Assembly: GCA_022559845.1 (NCBI GenBank)
Contig: CM040126.1
Coordinates: 229,530,641-229,594,640 of the forward strand
Source: Amorphophallus konjac
Lineage: Eukaryota; Streptophyta; Magnoliopsida; Alismatales; Araceae
Reading direction: 5' to 3'
Length of the DNA: 64,000 nucleotides
Position numbers and translations under genes: made by a program. Of this stretch, positions 47,072 through 57,624 are shown piece by piece; within the stretch, counting starts at the first letter, position 1; each line of letters begins with the position of its first letter. The notes below the pieces were generated by a model, which worked only from the letters and a program-made list of their open reading frames with translations, was not told where the DNA came from and did not search any database.

Positions 47072-50000
47072 TCATGAAATTCTGTAAATACCTAATTCTC
47101 TGCGCAATGTGCTAAATTTTTCAGTATCCAGTGGCTTAGTGAAAATATCTGCAATTTGTGAGTTAGTGCCAACATGGATCAATTCAAAGGTCTTCCTAGC
47201 TACTTCATCACGAATAAAATGATGCCTGATTTCGATGTGTTTAGTTCGAGAATGAAGTACAGGATTCTTTGCAATGTTTATTGCACTAGTATTGTCACAA
47301 AAGATGGAAGTGCAACCTAGCTCAACTGAGTAATCTAGAAGCTGGTGTTTTATCCATACAACCTGTGTGCCACAGCTCCCTACTGCCACATACTCAGCTT
47401 CAGCAGTAGAAAGAGCCACAGAGTGTTGCTTCTTGGATCCCCAAGAGACTAGGCATCCTCCTAAAAATTCACAGTGACCACTAGTACTTTTTCTGTCCAA
47501 TTTACATCCTGCATAATCTGCATCTGTATATGCAATGAGATCTAAACTACATGATGCAGGATACCAAAGACCTAAATCATGGGTAGCAGATAAGTATCTA
47601 AAGATTCTTTTTACAGCTGCCCAATGCAATTCAGTAGGCCTAGACTGGTATCTGGCACACATCCCTACACTAAATTGAATGTCAGGCCTGGATGCTGTTA
47701 AGTAGAGGAGTGAACCGATCATACCTCTATATAATTTAGCATCCACCTCTTTACCTTTTTCGTCTGAATCCAGTGAGGAGTTGGTGCCCATGGGTGTTGA
47801 GATGGTCTTGAGGTTGGTCATCCCAAACCTCTTCAGCATCTCCAGGGTATACTTGGTTTGATTTATGAAACAACCATCCTCCATCTGTTTGACCTGCAGC
47901 CCAAGAAAATACTTTAGTTCGCCAACTAAACTCATTTCAAATTCATGAGACATAGATTCAGAAAATTCTTTATACAATTTTGAATTGTTAGATCCGAAGA
48001 TGATATCATCAACATATACCTGGACCACTATTAAATCCTTTCTGAGATTTTTGGTGAAGAGGGTTTGGTCAACCTTACCTCGAATGTAGCCCTTGCTCAA
48101 GAGGAATTCAGAAAGTCTCTCATACCAGGCTCGAGGAGCCTGCTTCAATCCATAGAGGGCTTTATTCAACCTAAAAGCCATGTTAGGCTGAACAGAGAAA
48201 TTAAAACCTGGAGGTTGTTCAACATATACCTCTTCCTTCAATACCCCATTTAAGAATGCGCTTTTGACATCCATCTGCTGCAGCCGAATGTTCCTAGAGC
48301 ATGCAAATGCAAGCAGAATTCGTATAGCTTCCATCCTAGCCACTGGGGCATAGGATTCATCAAAATCCACACCAAATTCCTAACTGTAGCCTTGAGCTAC
48401 AAGTCTTGCTTTGTTTCTAGAAATAGCTCCATTCAACTTTATTCTTGAAAATCCATTTAGTGCCAATGACATGAGTGTTATCAGGTCTGGGCACTAGTTC
48501 CCATACAATATTTTTCTCAAATTGATTTAATTCCTCACACATGGCGGATACCCAAGAATCATGTTTTAAGGCTTCTTCCACAGATTTGGGTTCCACCTGA
48601 GATACCAATGCAGCTAACTCCTGTTCTTGGACAATTCTAAAATGAGACCTTGTCCTAGGAGGATCATACACATTGCCTATGACATTTTCACTAGGGTGGT
48701 CTTTGTGAAATATTATCTCACCTGAGGGTTCACCTACCTCAGCTGCTCCTTCTTGCTGTGAGTTTTCTGGTTGAGCAGCTGGCTGCATCTCTTCTTCTTC
48801 AATTCTCTCCAAGAAATCTCCCTCATTAGATGGCTCCCTGTCATCATTCATCACTTTGTTAGAGAAATCATTTTCATCAAACACTACATGCGGAGTTTCT
48901 TCAACAGTTTGATCATCTTTATTGAAAACTCTGTAGGCCCTTGAGGTTTCTGAATATTCGAGAAAAATTCCAGGAGAGCTTCTAGCTTCAAATTTGTCCA
49001 AACCATTCTTACCATTATTGTGAATAAAACATTTGGGGCCAAAAACTTTAAAGTAAGAAATGTTTGGCTGCTTACCCTTGAGAAGTTCATAAGGAGTTTT
49101 TCTATGAGTAGGTCTTACCAAGGCTCGGTTTAGAATGTAGCATGCAGTATTCGCAGCTTCAGCCCAAAATCTCCTTGGAAGTCCACTCTCAATCAGCATA
49201 GTCCTGGCCATTTCAATGATTGACCTGTTTCTTCTCTCAACAATTCCATTCTGCTCCGGTGTCCTAGGGGAAGAGAATTGGTGAGTCACTCCCTCTCTTG
49301 AGCAAGCTCAGAAAATGAAGAGTTCTCAAACTCTCCTCCATGGTCAGACTGAATTGTAATGATGTTATGTTCACCTTGCAATTTGATTTTATTGAAAAGT
49401 TCTTCAAAGTGAACAAAGGCATCATTTTTATTTGCTAAACAAAACAACCAAGAAAATCTAGTGAAGTCATCAACTATGACTAATCCATATCTCTTACCTG
49501 ACAAACTTTGTATGCGAGTAGGACCAAAGAGATCCATGTGCAAGTGCTGCAGCGGTTTAGATGAAAGACTCTTAGTTCTCAACTTAAAAACTGCACGAGT
49601 CTATTTACCTTGTGCACAAACATCACATAGCTTGGACCCTAACTGAAATCTTATTCGGGGCAAACCTCTAACTAGGTTATGCTTAGACAGTTTATTCATT
49701 GTAGACAAACTAGCATGGCCTAGACGCCTATGCCAGTCAAACGCAACCTGTTCAGAATTAGCAGACATACACAAGTGAGTTTCAGGATTATCATCCAGGT
49801 CTACGATGTATACAGTGTTTACTCTATGACCTTTGAACATGACGTTATCAGAATTCAGATCAAAAATAGTACAGGAATTGTGGTCAAAGAGTACCTTGTG
49901 TCCTTTGTCACAGAGTTGACTTATACTTATCAAGTTGTACTGAAGTCCTTCTACAAGATACACATCTTCAATGGAGTTAGTAGAGGACTTACCAACTGTA

Positions 50001-50173
50001 CCAATTCCAATTATTCTTCCTCTGTTATTTCCACCGAATTTGACCAGGCCCCCAAACTTCATTTTCAGTTTGCTAAATTTGGACCGGTCTCCTGTCATGT
50101 GCCTGCTACAGCCGCTGTCAAGATACCACTTGTTATGCTCGGCTGCCAGGCTAACCTGCGATAGTTCAGACAA
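47072..50173 (-). pseudogene. R4 pol: protease, integrase, reverse transcriptase, RNase H
   Basis: The protease has WYLDSGCSRHMTGDRSKF at about 50120. The integrase has HRRLGH...CDVCAQGK, MDLFGP, QSDHGGEFEN and PEQNGIVERRNR. Reverse transcriptase has QMDVKSAFLNG and YVDDIIFGSNN. RNase H has YTDADYAGCKLDRKSTSGH, STAEAEYVA, DNTSAIN and IRHHFIRDEV, and ends naturally with TLRRELGIYRIS at 47072. Defects are TAG 49601 (Gln expected before TRAV), a frameshift near 49300, a small frame-breaking change near 48425, and TAG 48380 (Gln expected before EFGVDFDE). Pol lies +1 relative to gag, with no ATG at its beginning. It supplies protein processing, reverse transcription and integration, and is a candidate former helper for R1-like elements. 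Confidence 0.95.
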
Positions 50174-52399
50174 AGTAATGTGGGACCCAATTCAAATTGG
50201 GTCCAAAGATAGTTTTCAATTTATCCAAATCACACTTAGGAACCCACATTTGTTTTACTGTTCTTTTCAGAGATTTCATGTAGATTGATTCTTCCTTCTT
50301 GGCATTTCTCAGTGGGTGTTGAATGAGCCTATTCCTATTAAAATTATGTTGTTTTCGAGCAGAGAAATTGTTGTTTGGCCTCTTAGAGGAAACACGTGTG
50401 TGCTGAGCATAATTCATGTAACCATTTTTATTCAAATGAAAATTATGCTGAAGGTGATGCATGTTCGCATGCTTTCCTTGATAACTATCATGCTGAATTT
50501 TCTTAGCGAAACTGTTCACCTTTCTAGTGACATCAATAGGAATGGTCGTGTGAAAACCCTTGTTCCACAACTGTTGCACAGGAACAGTTCTAGTCTCAGG
50601 ATTTCCTGACTTAGTCTGCTGACCAGTGGATTGAATAGATTTGCTGGTCGAAACCTTCAATGTAGAGACAGATTTGGAGCTGGATGGGGTTTCCAATTTT
50701 TCTTTACCCTTGGCAGGGCAAAACGTGACCGTTTTGAATTCAAAGGGTTTTTTACTTGTGGGATTGTATCCTAATCCCTCCCTATTGAAGTTTACCCTCG
50801 ACCCCAGAAGGGCATCCAGATTATTTCTCCCCTCTGTAAATTTTTCTAGCATTTTTCCTTTGTCCTCAATCTCCTTCTGAAGTTCATTACATTGGTCCTG
50901 GAGTTCCTGATTAGCTTTTCTAACCGCCTCATATTTTTCTGCAATCAGTCTAAAATCCTTTTTACTCTCTTCAGTTTTACTCTTCAGATCATTCATCCTA
51001 GCTAGATTTTCCTCTCTTTCCATTCTAAACTTCTCGATCTCACTTCTAGCCTGATCTAGCTCAATGGCCATCTCCTTGGTTTTCATGGTGTCCGTAACAG
51101 CAATAGAGTGTTCCTCAGAAACTGAGTGAAACTTTCGTTTAAGCATTCTGTGCTCCTTGGTTAGAAAATTATATTTAGCCAATAGGTCGCCATAGGCGTC
51201 CTCCCAATCATCCAAAGTAAAATTCTCAAATAAGTTCGTTACCTCTTCCTCATGGTTGGCCATGAGGCAAGTCTTCTCTTCACCTTCACTGGACGAGGTG
51301 GCTTCTGGATCCTCCTCCTGTCGCTCCATGTGCACAGCATGGCTTTCTTCTTCTTGTGCACCCTCTTCTTCTGGTATCCGGGAGCCTTAGCTTGCAGCAC
51401 TGGACATTCACTTTTCATGTGACCAGGTTTCTGACAATGGTAGCATGTAACTTTTTTAACAAACTGGTTCTTCTCAAGTTCTCGTTCAGGAGACTTCCTT
51501 GTAGCATTAAATCTCTTTCTCCTGTAAAATTTCCCTTTAGTTCTCAAGAACTTTCTGAATTGCCTGGTGAGCATGGCCTGCTCGCCCTTGTCCAGGTCTG
51601 AGAATCCGTCAGAGTCTTCACTGCTACCACCACTGTTGCTGCTGCTGCTGCTCTTCTTAGTATGTCGTGAGACTTTCAGAGCAACATTCTTTCCCTTTCT
51701 GTCATGTCCATCATTCCCTTGTCTGAAGTTCATTTCGTGGGTCATGAGAGACCCAATCAGCTGGGTTACTGACATGGTGGATAAATCTCTTGATTCCTCT
51801 ATGACTGTCACCTTAGTATCCCAGATGGGAGTTAGGGACCTAAGGATCTTCCTGACAATGTCTTCTTGCTGAATCTCCTTTCCAAATCCTCTCAGACTAT
51901 TGATGATCACAGATAATCTAGCATACATTTCAGTGATCGACTCCTCTGGCTTCATCTTAAACAACTCATACTGAGTTGTAAGCATATTGATCTTGGTAGC
52001 TTTCACTTGAGATGTGCCCTCATAAATTAACTGCAATTCATCCCACATTTTCTTTGCAGTCTTGTACGCTGAAATCCTCAAGTACTCTTCCGGGTGGACG
52101 GCGCACTGTATGATGCTAAGAGTTGTCCAATTCAGTGCGGAGAGTTTAACCTGTTCCTCTGTCCATATGTCTTCGTTCGGTGGAAGTTGGTACGGACCAT
52201 CTGTAATTACTCTCCAGAGCTTGTGGCTTTGAGCCCTGATGAAGACTTCCATCCTGTTCTTCCAAAAGAAATAGTTATTACCATCGAAGAAAGGGGGACG
52301 GGTGATTGACTGCCCTTCAGCAATGTAGCTGCGAGGACCAGCAGATCCGTTTCCCTGGCCGTTGGACCACATATTGGGAAATACCCGCTCTGATACCAA
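50166..52399 (-). pseudogene. R4 gag (Sirevirus type), one frameshift
   Basis: The start is ATG at 52399, next to the PBS. Copia capsid region (FFDGNNYFFWKNRMEVFIRA, LWRVITDGPYQLPPNED, AKKMWDELQLIYEG), serine-rich linker, knuckle CYHCQKPGHMKSEC at about 51425, basic stretch, then a frameshift near 51320. The other frame continues with EEVTNLFENFTLDDWEDAYG, a long coiled coil and RVNFNREGLGYNPTSKK, and ends in GPNLNWVPHYFV before TGA at 50166. It agrees with R2 gag along its length. Role: particle formation and RNA binding. Expected full length is about 740 residues. Confidence 0.94.
52387..52398 (-). other. R4 primer-binding site
   Basis: The minus strand reads TGGTATCAGAGC, complementary to initiator tRNA-Met, 2 nt from the LTR. 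It overlaps the position directly after the gag ATG on the minus strand. Confidence 0.93.
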
Positions 52400-52400
52400 G

Positions 52401-54822
52401 TGATACGAGAAATATGAAGTGATCTAGAAGGGGGGGGGATGAATAGATCACTGTTTTCAACCGATTAAAAACTTACTGAAGAATGGTTCACTTAAAACAA
52501 GCAATCTCGGAGTTGAACCCACAAACACGCAGTGCGGACAATAGCTCGAGTGGATAGAAGGCACACCACACAATCACCACAGATAATCACACGAGTACTC
52601 AGAGGTTTTTAAGGTGGTTCGGTCAGACCTCCAGTCTGCCTACGTCCACCCCTCACTTCAAATCGAAGTGAGGCTTCCACTAGCACCTGCTAGCAAAGCA
52701 GACTCAGTCTGCAACAACGGCTGATTCACAGCTTCACAGGGGAACACTCTCCCCTCTCCTCCACACCCGGAGGGAACCCTAAGGACGCCAAGTCCCTAGA
52801 AACAGGAAACAATTTCCTCTTCCTCCTACCGGAGGGATTACTAGTGATCTGCAGTCACTAGAACCAGAGGCCAATGTCTCTCTTCCTCTAAATCCTAGAG
52901 AGAACACCTCTTCTATGAGAGGGAACAATACTGCAACGTCTGTTGCAAGTGAACCAGAGAGAACACGTCTCTCTCTTCCCTTGAACACCAGGAGGAAACA
53001 CAGAGAACTCTCAATCAAGAAAGAAACACAGACAAAAATGAAAACAAGAAAGAAGGAATCCAAAACTCAGAAACAGAAACAATGTAGCTCAAACTGAGCA
53101 GCAGACTTCGGATTTGATTCGTAAGTCAATACCCATCTTCTGATCATTCTTCTGCTCTCTCTTCTCTCTCAACTGGAACACTCTAGTTTCTCCGGAAGGC
53201 ACTTTCTCTTCTGCTCTCACTCAAATTTCTTCTCTTCTTTTTCTGGATCGAACTCTCTGCACTTCTGCTTTTTCCTTTTTCCTTTCGATCAACCTTCATC
53301 TGTGGACGAAGGCTTCAATATATAGCAGCAGCAGCAGGTGGATAAGGTGCAGAATACGTGTGCCTCCCACACTTCATCCAGAACCTTCTTGCCACGTGCC
53401 TTTATAGCATTGGTTCCTTTAGCATTGGATCACGTGCAGCCCAGTCACTGGGAATATTCTTCCTCAGACCACCTTCTTCTTTTTGTTTTTCTTCTTCTCC
53501 TGCAAAGAAATAAAACGATTAAAACTCAGAGCCACAAAAACTAAAACTGCATGAGGTATGTGATAGCAATACGAGATGCACTGTACTGAGAACGACACGA
53601 GATACACAAGATTATTACAGTACGAAATAAAGAGAGAATGACACGAGGTCAGATTAAAACAGCACGAGGTAAAAAGGGAACGATACGAGATACATACTAA
53701 TAAGGCTAACACTACAAAGAGAACGACACGAAGTATCACTGTAACAAAACAAACACTACGAAGACAACGACACGAGATACACAATAATAAAGCTAACACT
53801 ACAAAGAAAACGACACGAAGTCAGAAGAGAACAGCACGAGGTGAGAAGGAAGTCTCACGGAGTGAAACGGTAGACAAACACGCGATCAGAGGGAACCTGG
53901 ACGAATATAGAAAGAAACAACACGAGGACATAAACACAAGAATAACACGAAGACACGAATACAAAAGCAACACGAAGACACGAATACAAAAACAACACGA
54001 CATAACAAACAGCAAAGAGAACGGCACGAGGTGAAATGACACTTTTCTAAAAAGACTTGAATACACACGAAAACAACTCGAGTACTAAGTTGCTCGAATC
54101 GTACGAATGACTCGAAGACGAGGATCACACGAAAACAACATGGACTGAAACCAACTCGAAGACGAAAACAGAAACCGACACGAAGTGTGGTTACAAAACA
54201 AGAAAGACACGAGGTCTAGGAAAAGCAACACGAAGATAGAAATAACAAAGAAACGACTCGAACTAAGGACGACATGGAGACAACACAGTTAGACTCGACT
54301 TGAGACACTTAAAGCTTGAATTTAGAGAAGAATGCACGAAGTAAAATCAACACGAAGATAGAAGACAGACACGACTATCACGACACGTGATGAAGCAGTG
54401 AAACCAAGAAAAAAAATGACTCGAGGAACAACAGTAAGTGACACGAAAAACACAAGACCAAACATAAAGGATGACTCGAGATGAGCAACTAAATTGAGGA
54501 AACGACACGAGGTTCACAGGAAAATGACTCGAAGTTCATCAGAACAATTCGAGCTACTTCAGTAAACAACACGAAGACAATCAACAAACATAGTTGGAAC
54601 AACACGACGTACAAAAGGACAACATGAAGTGTAGTAAACACAAACAACACGAAGTATGAAAGGAATAGTACGGACATACAAGGTACTACCTCATAGCAAT
54701 TTTCCTGTTAATCATGGAAATTTCAAATGCATAACATTATTCAAGATATCTGATTAAAATAATAATATTTAACATAGTGATGCTCATCATCAAAATACCA
54801 GGGAAGTCACAAAAGTCCAACA
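52401..54822 (-). repeat. R4 5' LTR
   Basis: 2422 bp, nearly the same as 43067-45491 with scattered substitutions and small indels, which indicates a fairly recent insertion. Confidence 0.94.
53317..53325 (-). promoter_or_regulatory. TATA box in R4 5' LTR
   Basis: The minus strand reads CTATATATT. Candidate promoter of R4. Confidence 0.6.
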
Positions 54823-56398
54823 TCTTGAAGAATAACAAATTACCTTTCTCATTTTGCATGAGGACACACCCTAAGCCAATGCCCGATGCATCCGTGTATA
54901 CTTCAAATCCACCACCTTCCATCGGTAGTGTTATAATAGGAGCTGTAGTAAGATGATTCTTAAGAGTTTGGAAACTCTTTTCACATTCCTCTGACCAGAC
55001 AAAGGGATTTTCTTTTCTTGTGAGTCTAGTTAGAGGAACTGCGATCTTTGAGAAGTCCTTAATGAACCTCCTATAGTAACCAGCTAGACCCAGAAAACTT
55101 TGTACTTCCGATACGGTCGTTGGCCGGCTCCAATTCTTGACAGCTTCTACCTTAGAAGGATCCACAGCGATTCCTTCTTTTGAAATAATGTGGCCTAGGA
55201 ATGAAACTTCCTCGAGCCAGAATTCGCATTTGTTTATCTTGGCATAGAGTTTATGTTCTTTAAGTATTTGTAAAGCTATCCTAAGATGTTCTTCATATTC
55301 TTTCTTTGTCTTGGAATATATCAAGATGTCATCGATGAAGACGACGATGAATTGGTCCAGATATGGCTGGAAAACATTGTTCATAAGTTGCATAAATGAT
55401 GTTGGGACATTAGTTAACCCGAATGGCATTACAACGAATTCATAGTGGCCATAACGACTTTGAAAAGTCGACTTATAAATATCTTCTTCTTTAATTCTAA
55501 GCTGATGATAACTTGATCTGAGGTCAATCTTGGAGAAATGTTCTGCTCCCGAAAGCTGATCGAAGAGCTCATCAATACGCGGCAACGGATACTTATTTTT
55601 GATTGTAAGTTGATTCAGTCGTCGGTAATCGATGCATAGCCTGAGAGAACCATCCTTCTTTTTGACAAATAGAACCGCCGCACCCCAAGGGGATGTGCTA
55701 GGTCTGATAAAGCTCTTATCCAGTAGTTCCTAAAACTGCCTCTTCAATTCCTTGAGTTCTGTGGGGGACATCCTGTAAGGGGCTATAGAAATAGGTGCTG
55801 CTCCTGGAATGAGTTTAATAATGAAGTTTACTTCCCTCTCGAGTGGTAAACTGAGTAATTCGGATGGGAACACATCGGGGAACTCATTTACAATAGGAAT
55901 GTCTGCTAAGATAATCTCCTTGGATTCGGTAATAATGACAGAAGCAAGAAAAGCTTCACATCCTTGCGAGATAACTTTGCAAGCGTGAAGAGAAGATATG
56001 ATAGTAGAATGCTTCTTGTATTTGATGCCAAGGAAGGAAAATCTTAGAAGACCGAGCTTTCGAAAGGATATAATCCTATTTCGGCAATTGATATAAGCAT
56101 CATGATCTACAAGCCAATCTACCCCTAAAATGGTATCGTAACCTTTCATGTCAAGGCATACTAAGTTTGCGGGGAGATTATAACCTTCTACTATCACTTC
56201 ACTATCAGGATAATAGTCGATAAGCCTTGTTCCAGAACCTAAGGGTGTGGTAATAGCGAGATCTGAAGGTAAGGGACCTGATGCAATTGATAATATTTTT
56301 ACAAAAGTAGTGGAGATAAAAGAATGAGAGGCACTAGTATCAATAGCACAAATGCAGGACGAGAACAAATTTGAAGATACCTTCCATAAGCCCACCAT
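54823..56398 (-). pseudogene. G5 pol 5' part: protease, reverse transcriptase, RNase H start
   Basis: The protease is at the beginning, with AIDTSASHSFIS where D(S/T)GASHSFI is usual, so the active-site glycine is serine; GYDTILGVDWLVDHDA follows. The protease-RT linker has FPDVFPSELLSLP and APYRMSPTELKELKRQF. TAG at 55730 stands where Gln is expected before ELLDK. Reverse transcriptase follows with [20 protein letters not shown] (downstream of the stop), [27 protein letters not shown], catalytic FIDDILIYS and [11 protein letters not shown]. RNase H begins [18 protein letters not shown] and is cut by R4 at 54822. Protease and reverse transcriptase are in one frame apart from that stop. Confidence 0.94.
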
Positions 56399-57390
56399 CC
56401 CTGGGTGCTTCCTCTTCTTCTAAAACGGCATTGAGGCGAGCCTGCCTCCTACGTCCTCCACCAGATGATTGGTCTTTCATAAGGAGGCAATCTGGCATGC
56501 GATGCTCCCTGCTTCCACAACGTAAACAAGCACCGAGGCACTTCCAGCATTGCTCAGCCGAATGGCCAAATTTTTCACAAAACGTGCAAGCTGTAGCAAC
56601 TTGCTCTTCCTTGAATTTTTTTTGCTTATGAGAACTTCCACCATTCCCATTCCTGGATCTTTTCTTACTATCACGGCTTTTGTAGGGCTCCGTGATGCTG
56701 AACTTTTCTTTCTTATAATGCCGATCTGAGCGTCGGTTGGATTCTTCTCCTTTCCCTTCTAATTTTTTCGACCTTCTCTAAGGTCCTTTCACACAAATAC
56801 GCTCGTTGAACCATTTCCACATAAGTACGGATGTTTTGGGTCCCGAGCTGCTGAATGAAACTGGGCCGTAACCCATCCATGAACCGATTTGCCTTCAATA
56901 AATAGGTACTGATAAGATGCAGTGCGTAAGGTGCAAGCTTTGAGAATTGCAGTTCATATTCGACAACCGTCATCATTCCTTGCCGAAGAGCGGCGAACTC
57001 CATAACCTTTCTCTCGTTTACGTGCTCAGAAAAGTACTTGGCATGGAATTGGGTAAGAAAACCATCCCAGGTATGAGGGGCATCGGCCGGAGGTGCCGGA
57101 ACCGACTTCCACCATGTACGGGCATCTTTGTTAAGTTGAAAGGTTGTGAGACGCACCTTCTCCTGATCTGTGCATTGGATAACATCAAAGATACGATTCA
57201 TTTCGTCTATCCAGTTCTCTACCTCGTCAGGATTAGAAGAACCATAGAAACGCGGAGGGTTTAAACTCTGGAAGTTGTGATGCAAATCACCAGCCCTTGC
57301 TCCTGCGCCATCTTGCGCCATGGTTTGTAATGCTTGAGTGAGGCCAGCAACCGTTTGTTGCATGCCATCCCAATTTACGCGATGAGCCAT
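56399..57390 (-). pseudogene. G5 gag with two zinc knuckles, frame broken
   Basis: The start is ATG at 57390 (MAHRVNWDGMQQTVAGL). The Retrotrans_gag core has FYGSSNPDEVENWIDEMNRI, LNKDARTWWKSV, WDGFLTQFHAKYF and VNERKVMEFAALRQG. The first frame ends at 56713. A second frame carries CCHC-type knuckles CTFCEKFGHSAEQC and CLRCGSREHRMPDC at about 56500-56590, so one or more indels lie between 56600 and 56760. Then the sequence passes to the protease. It is chromovirus Gag, forming the particle and binding RNA. The short frame at 56477-56674 is a shadow of the knuckle region. Confidence 0.9.
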
Positions 57391-57605
57391 GGTAATAATA
57401 GGGTACCTGAGAGAAAAATAACAACTTGTTATTTTTCATGAAATTGGAAGGAAAATCAATCTTAAAGCTAATTAACTATCTTATCCCCGGTTCTACCCAA
57501 TTCTCACATGGGTGTGGAAATTTTTTCCATAGTTCATAGGTAGGGGTCCCTAAATCTTGGACTTATCCTATGACATGACTCTTCTCCCTAAGTCATGAGA
57601 CTTAA

Positions 57606-57617
57606 GCTCTGATACCA
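57606..57617 (-). other. G5 primer-binding site
   Basis: The minus strand reads TGGTATCAGAGC, complementary to initiator tRNA-Met, 7 nt from the LTR edge at 57625. Confidence 0.92.
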
Positions 57618-57624
57618 ACTTAAC

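Larger units (their letters stand above)
43067..54822 (-). mobile_element. R4: Sirevirus Ty1/copia element nested in G5 RNase H
   Basis: 11,756 bp with LTRs 43067-45491 and 52401-54822 and exact target duplication TCTTG (43062-43066 and 54823-54827). In sense order: LTR, PBS, gag, pol, about 1.3 kb noncoding, several polypurine tracts, LTR. All copia domains are present but broken by frameshifts and TAG codons. It is the most complete Sirevirus here and lacks the accessory ORF seen in R1. Confidence 0.96.
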
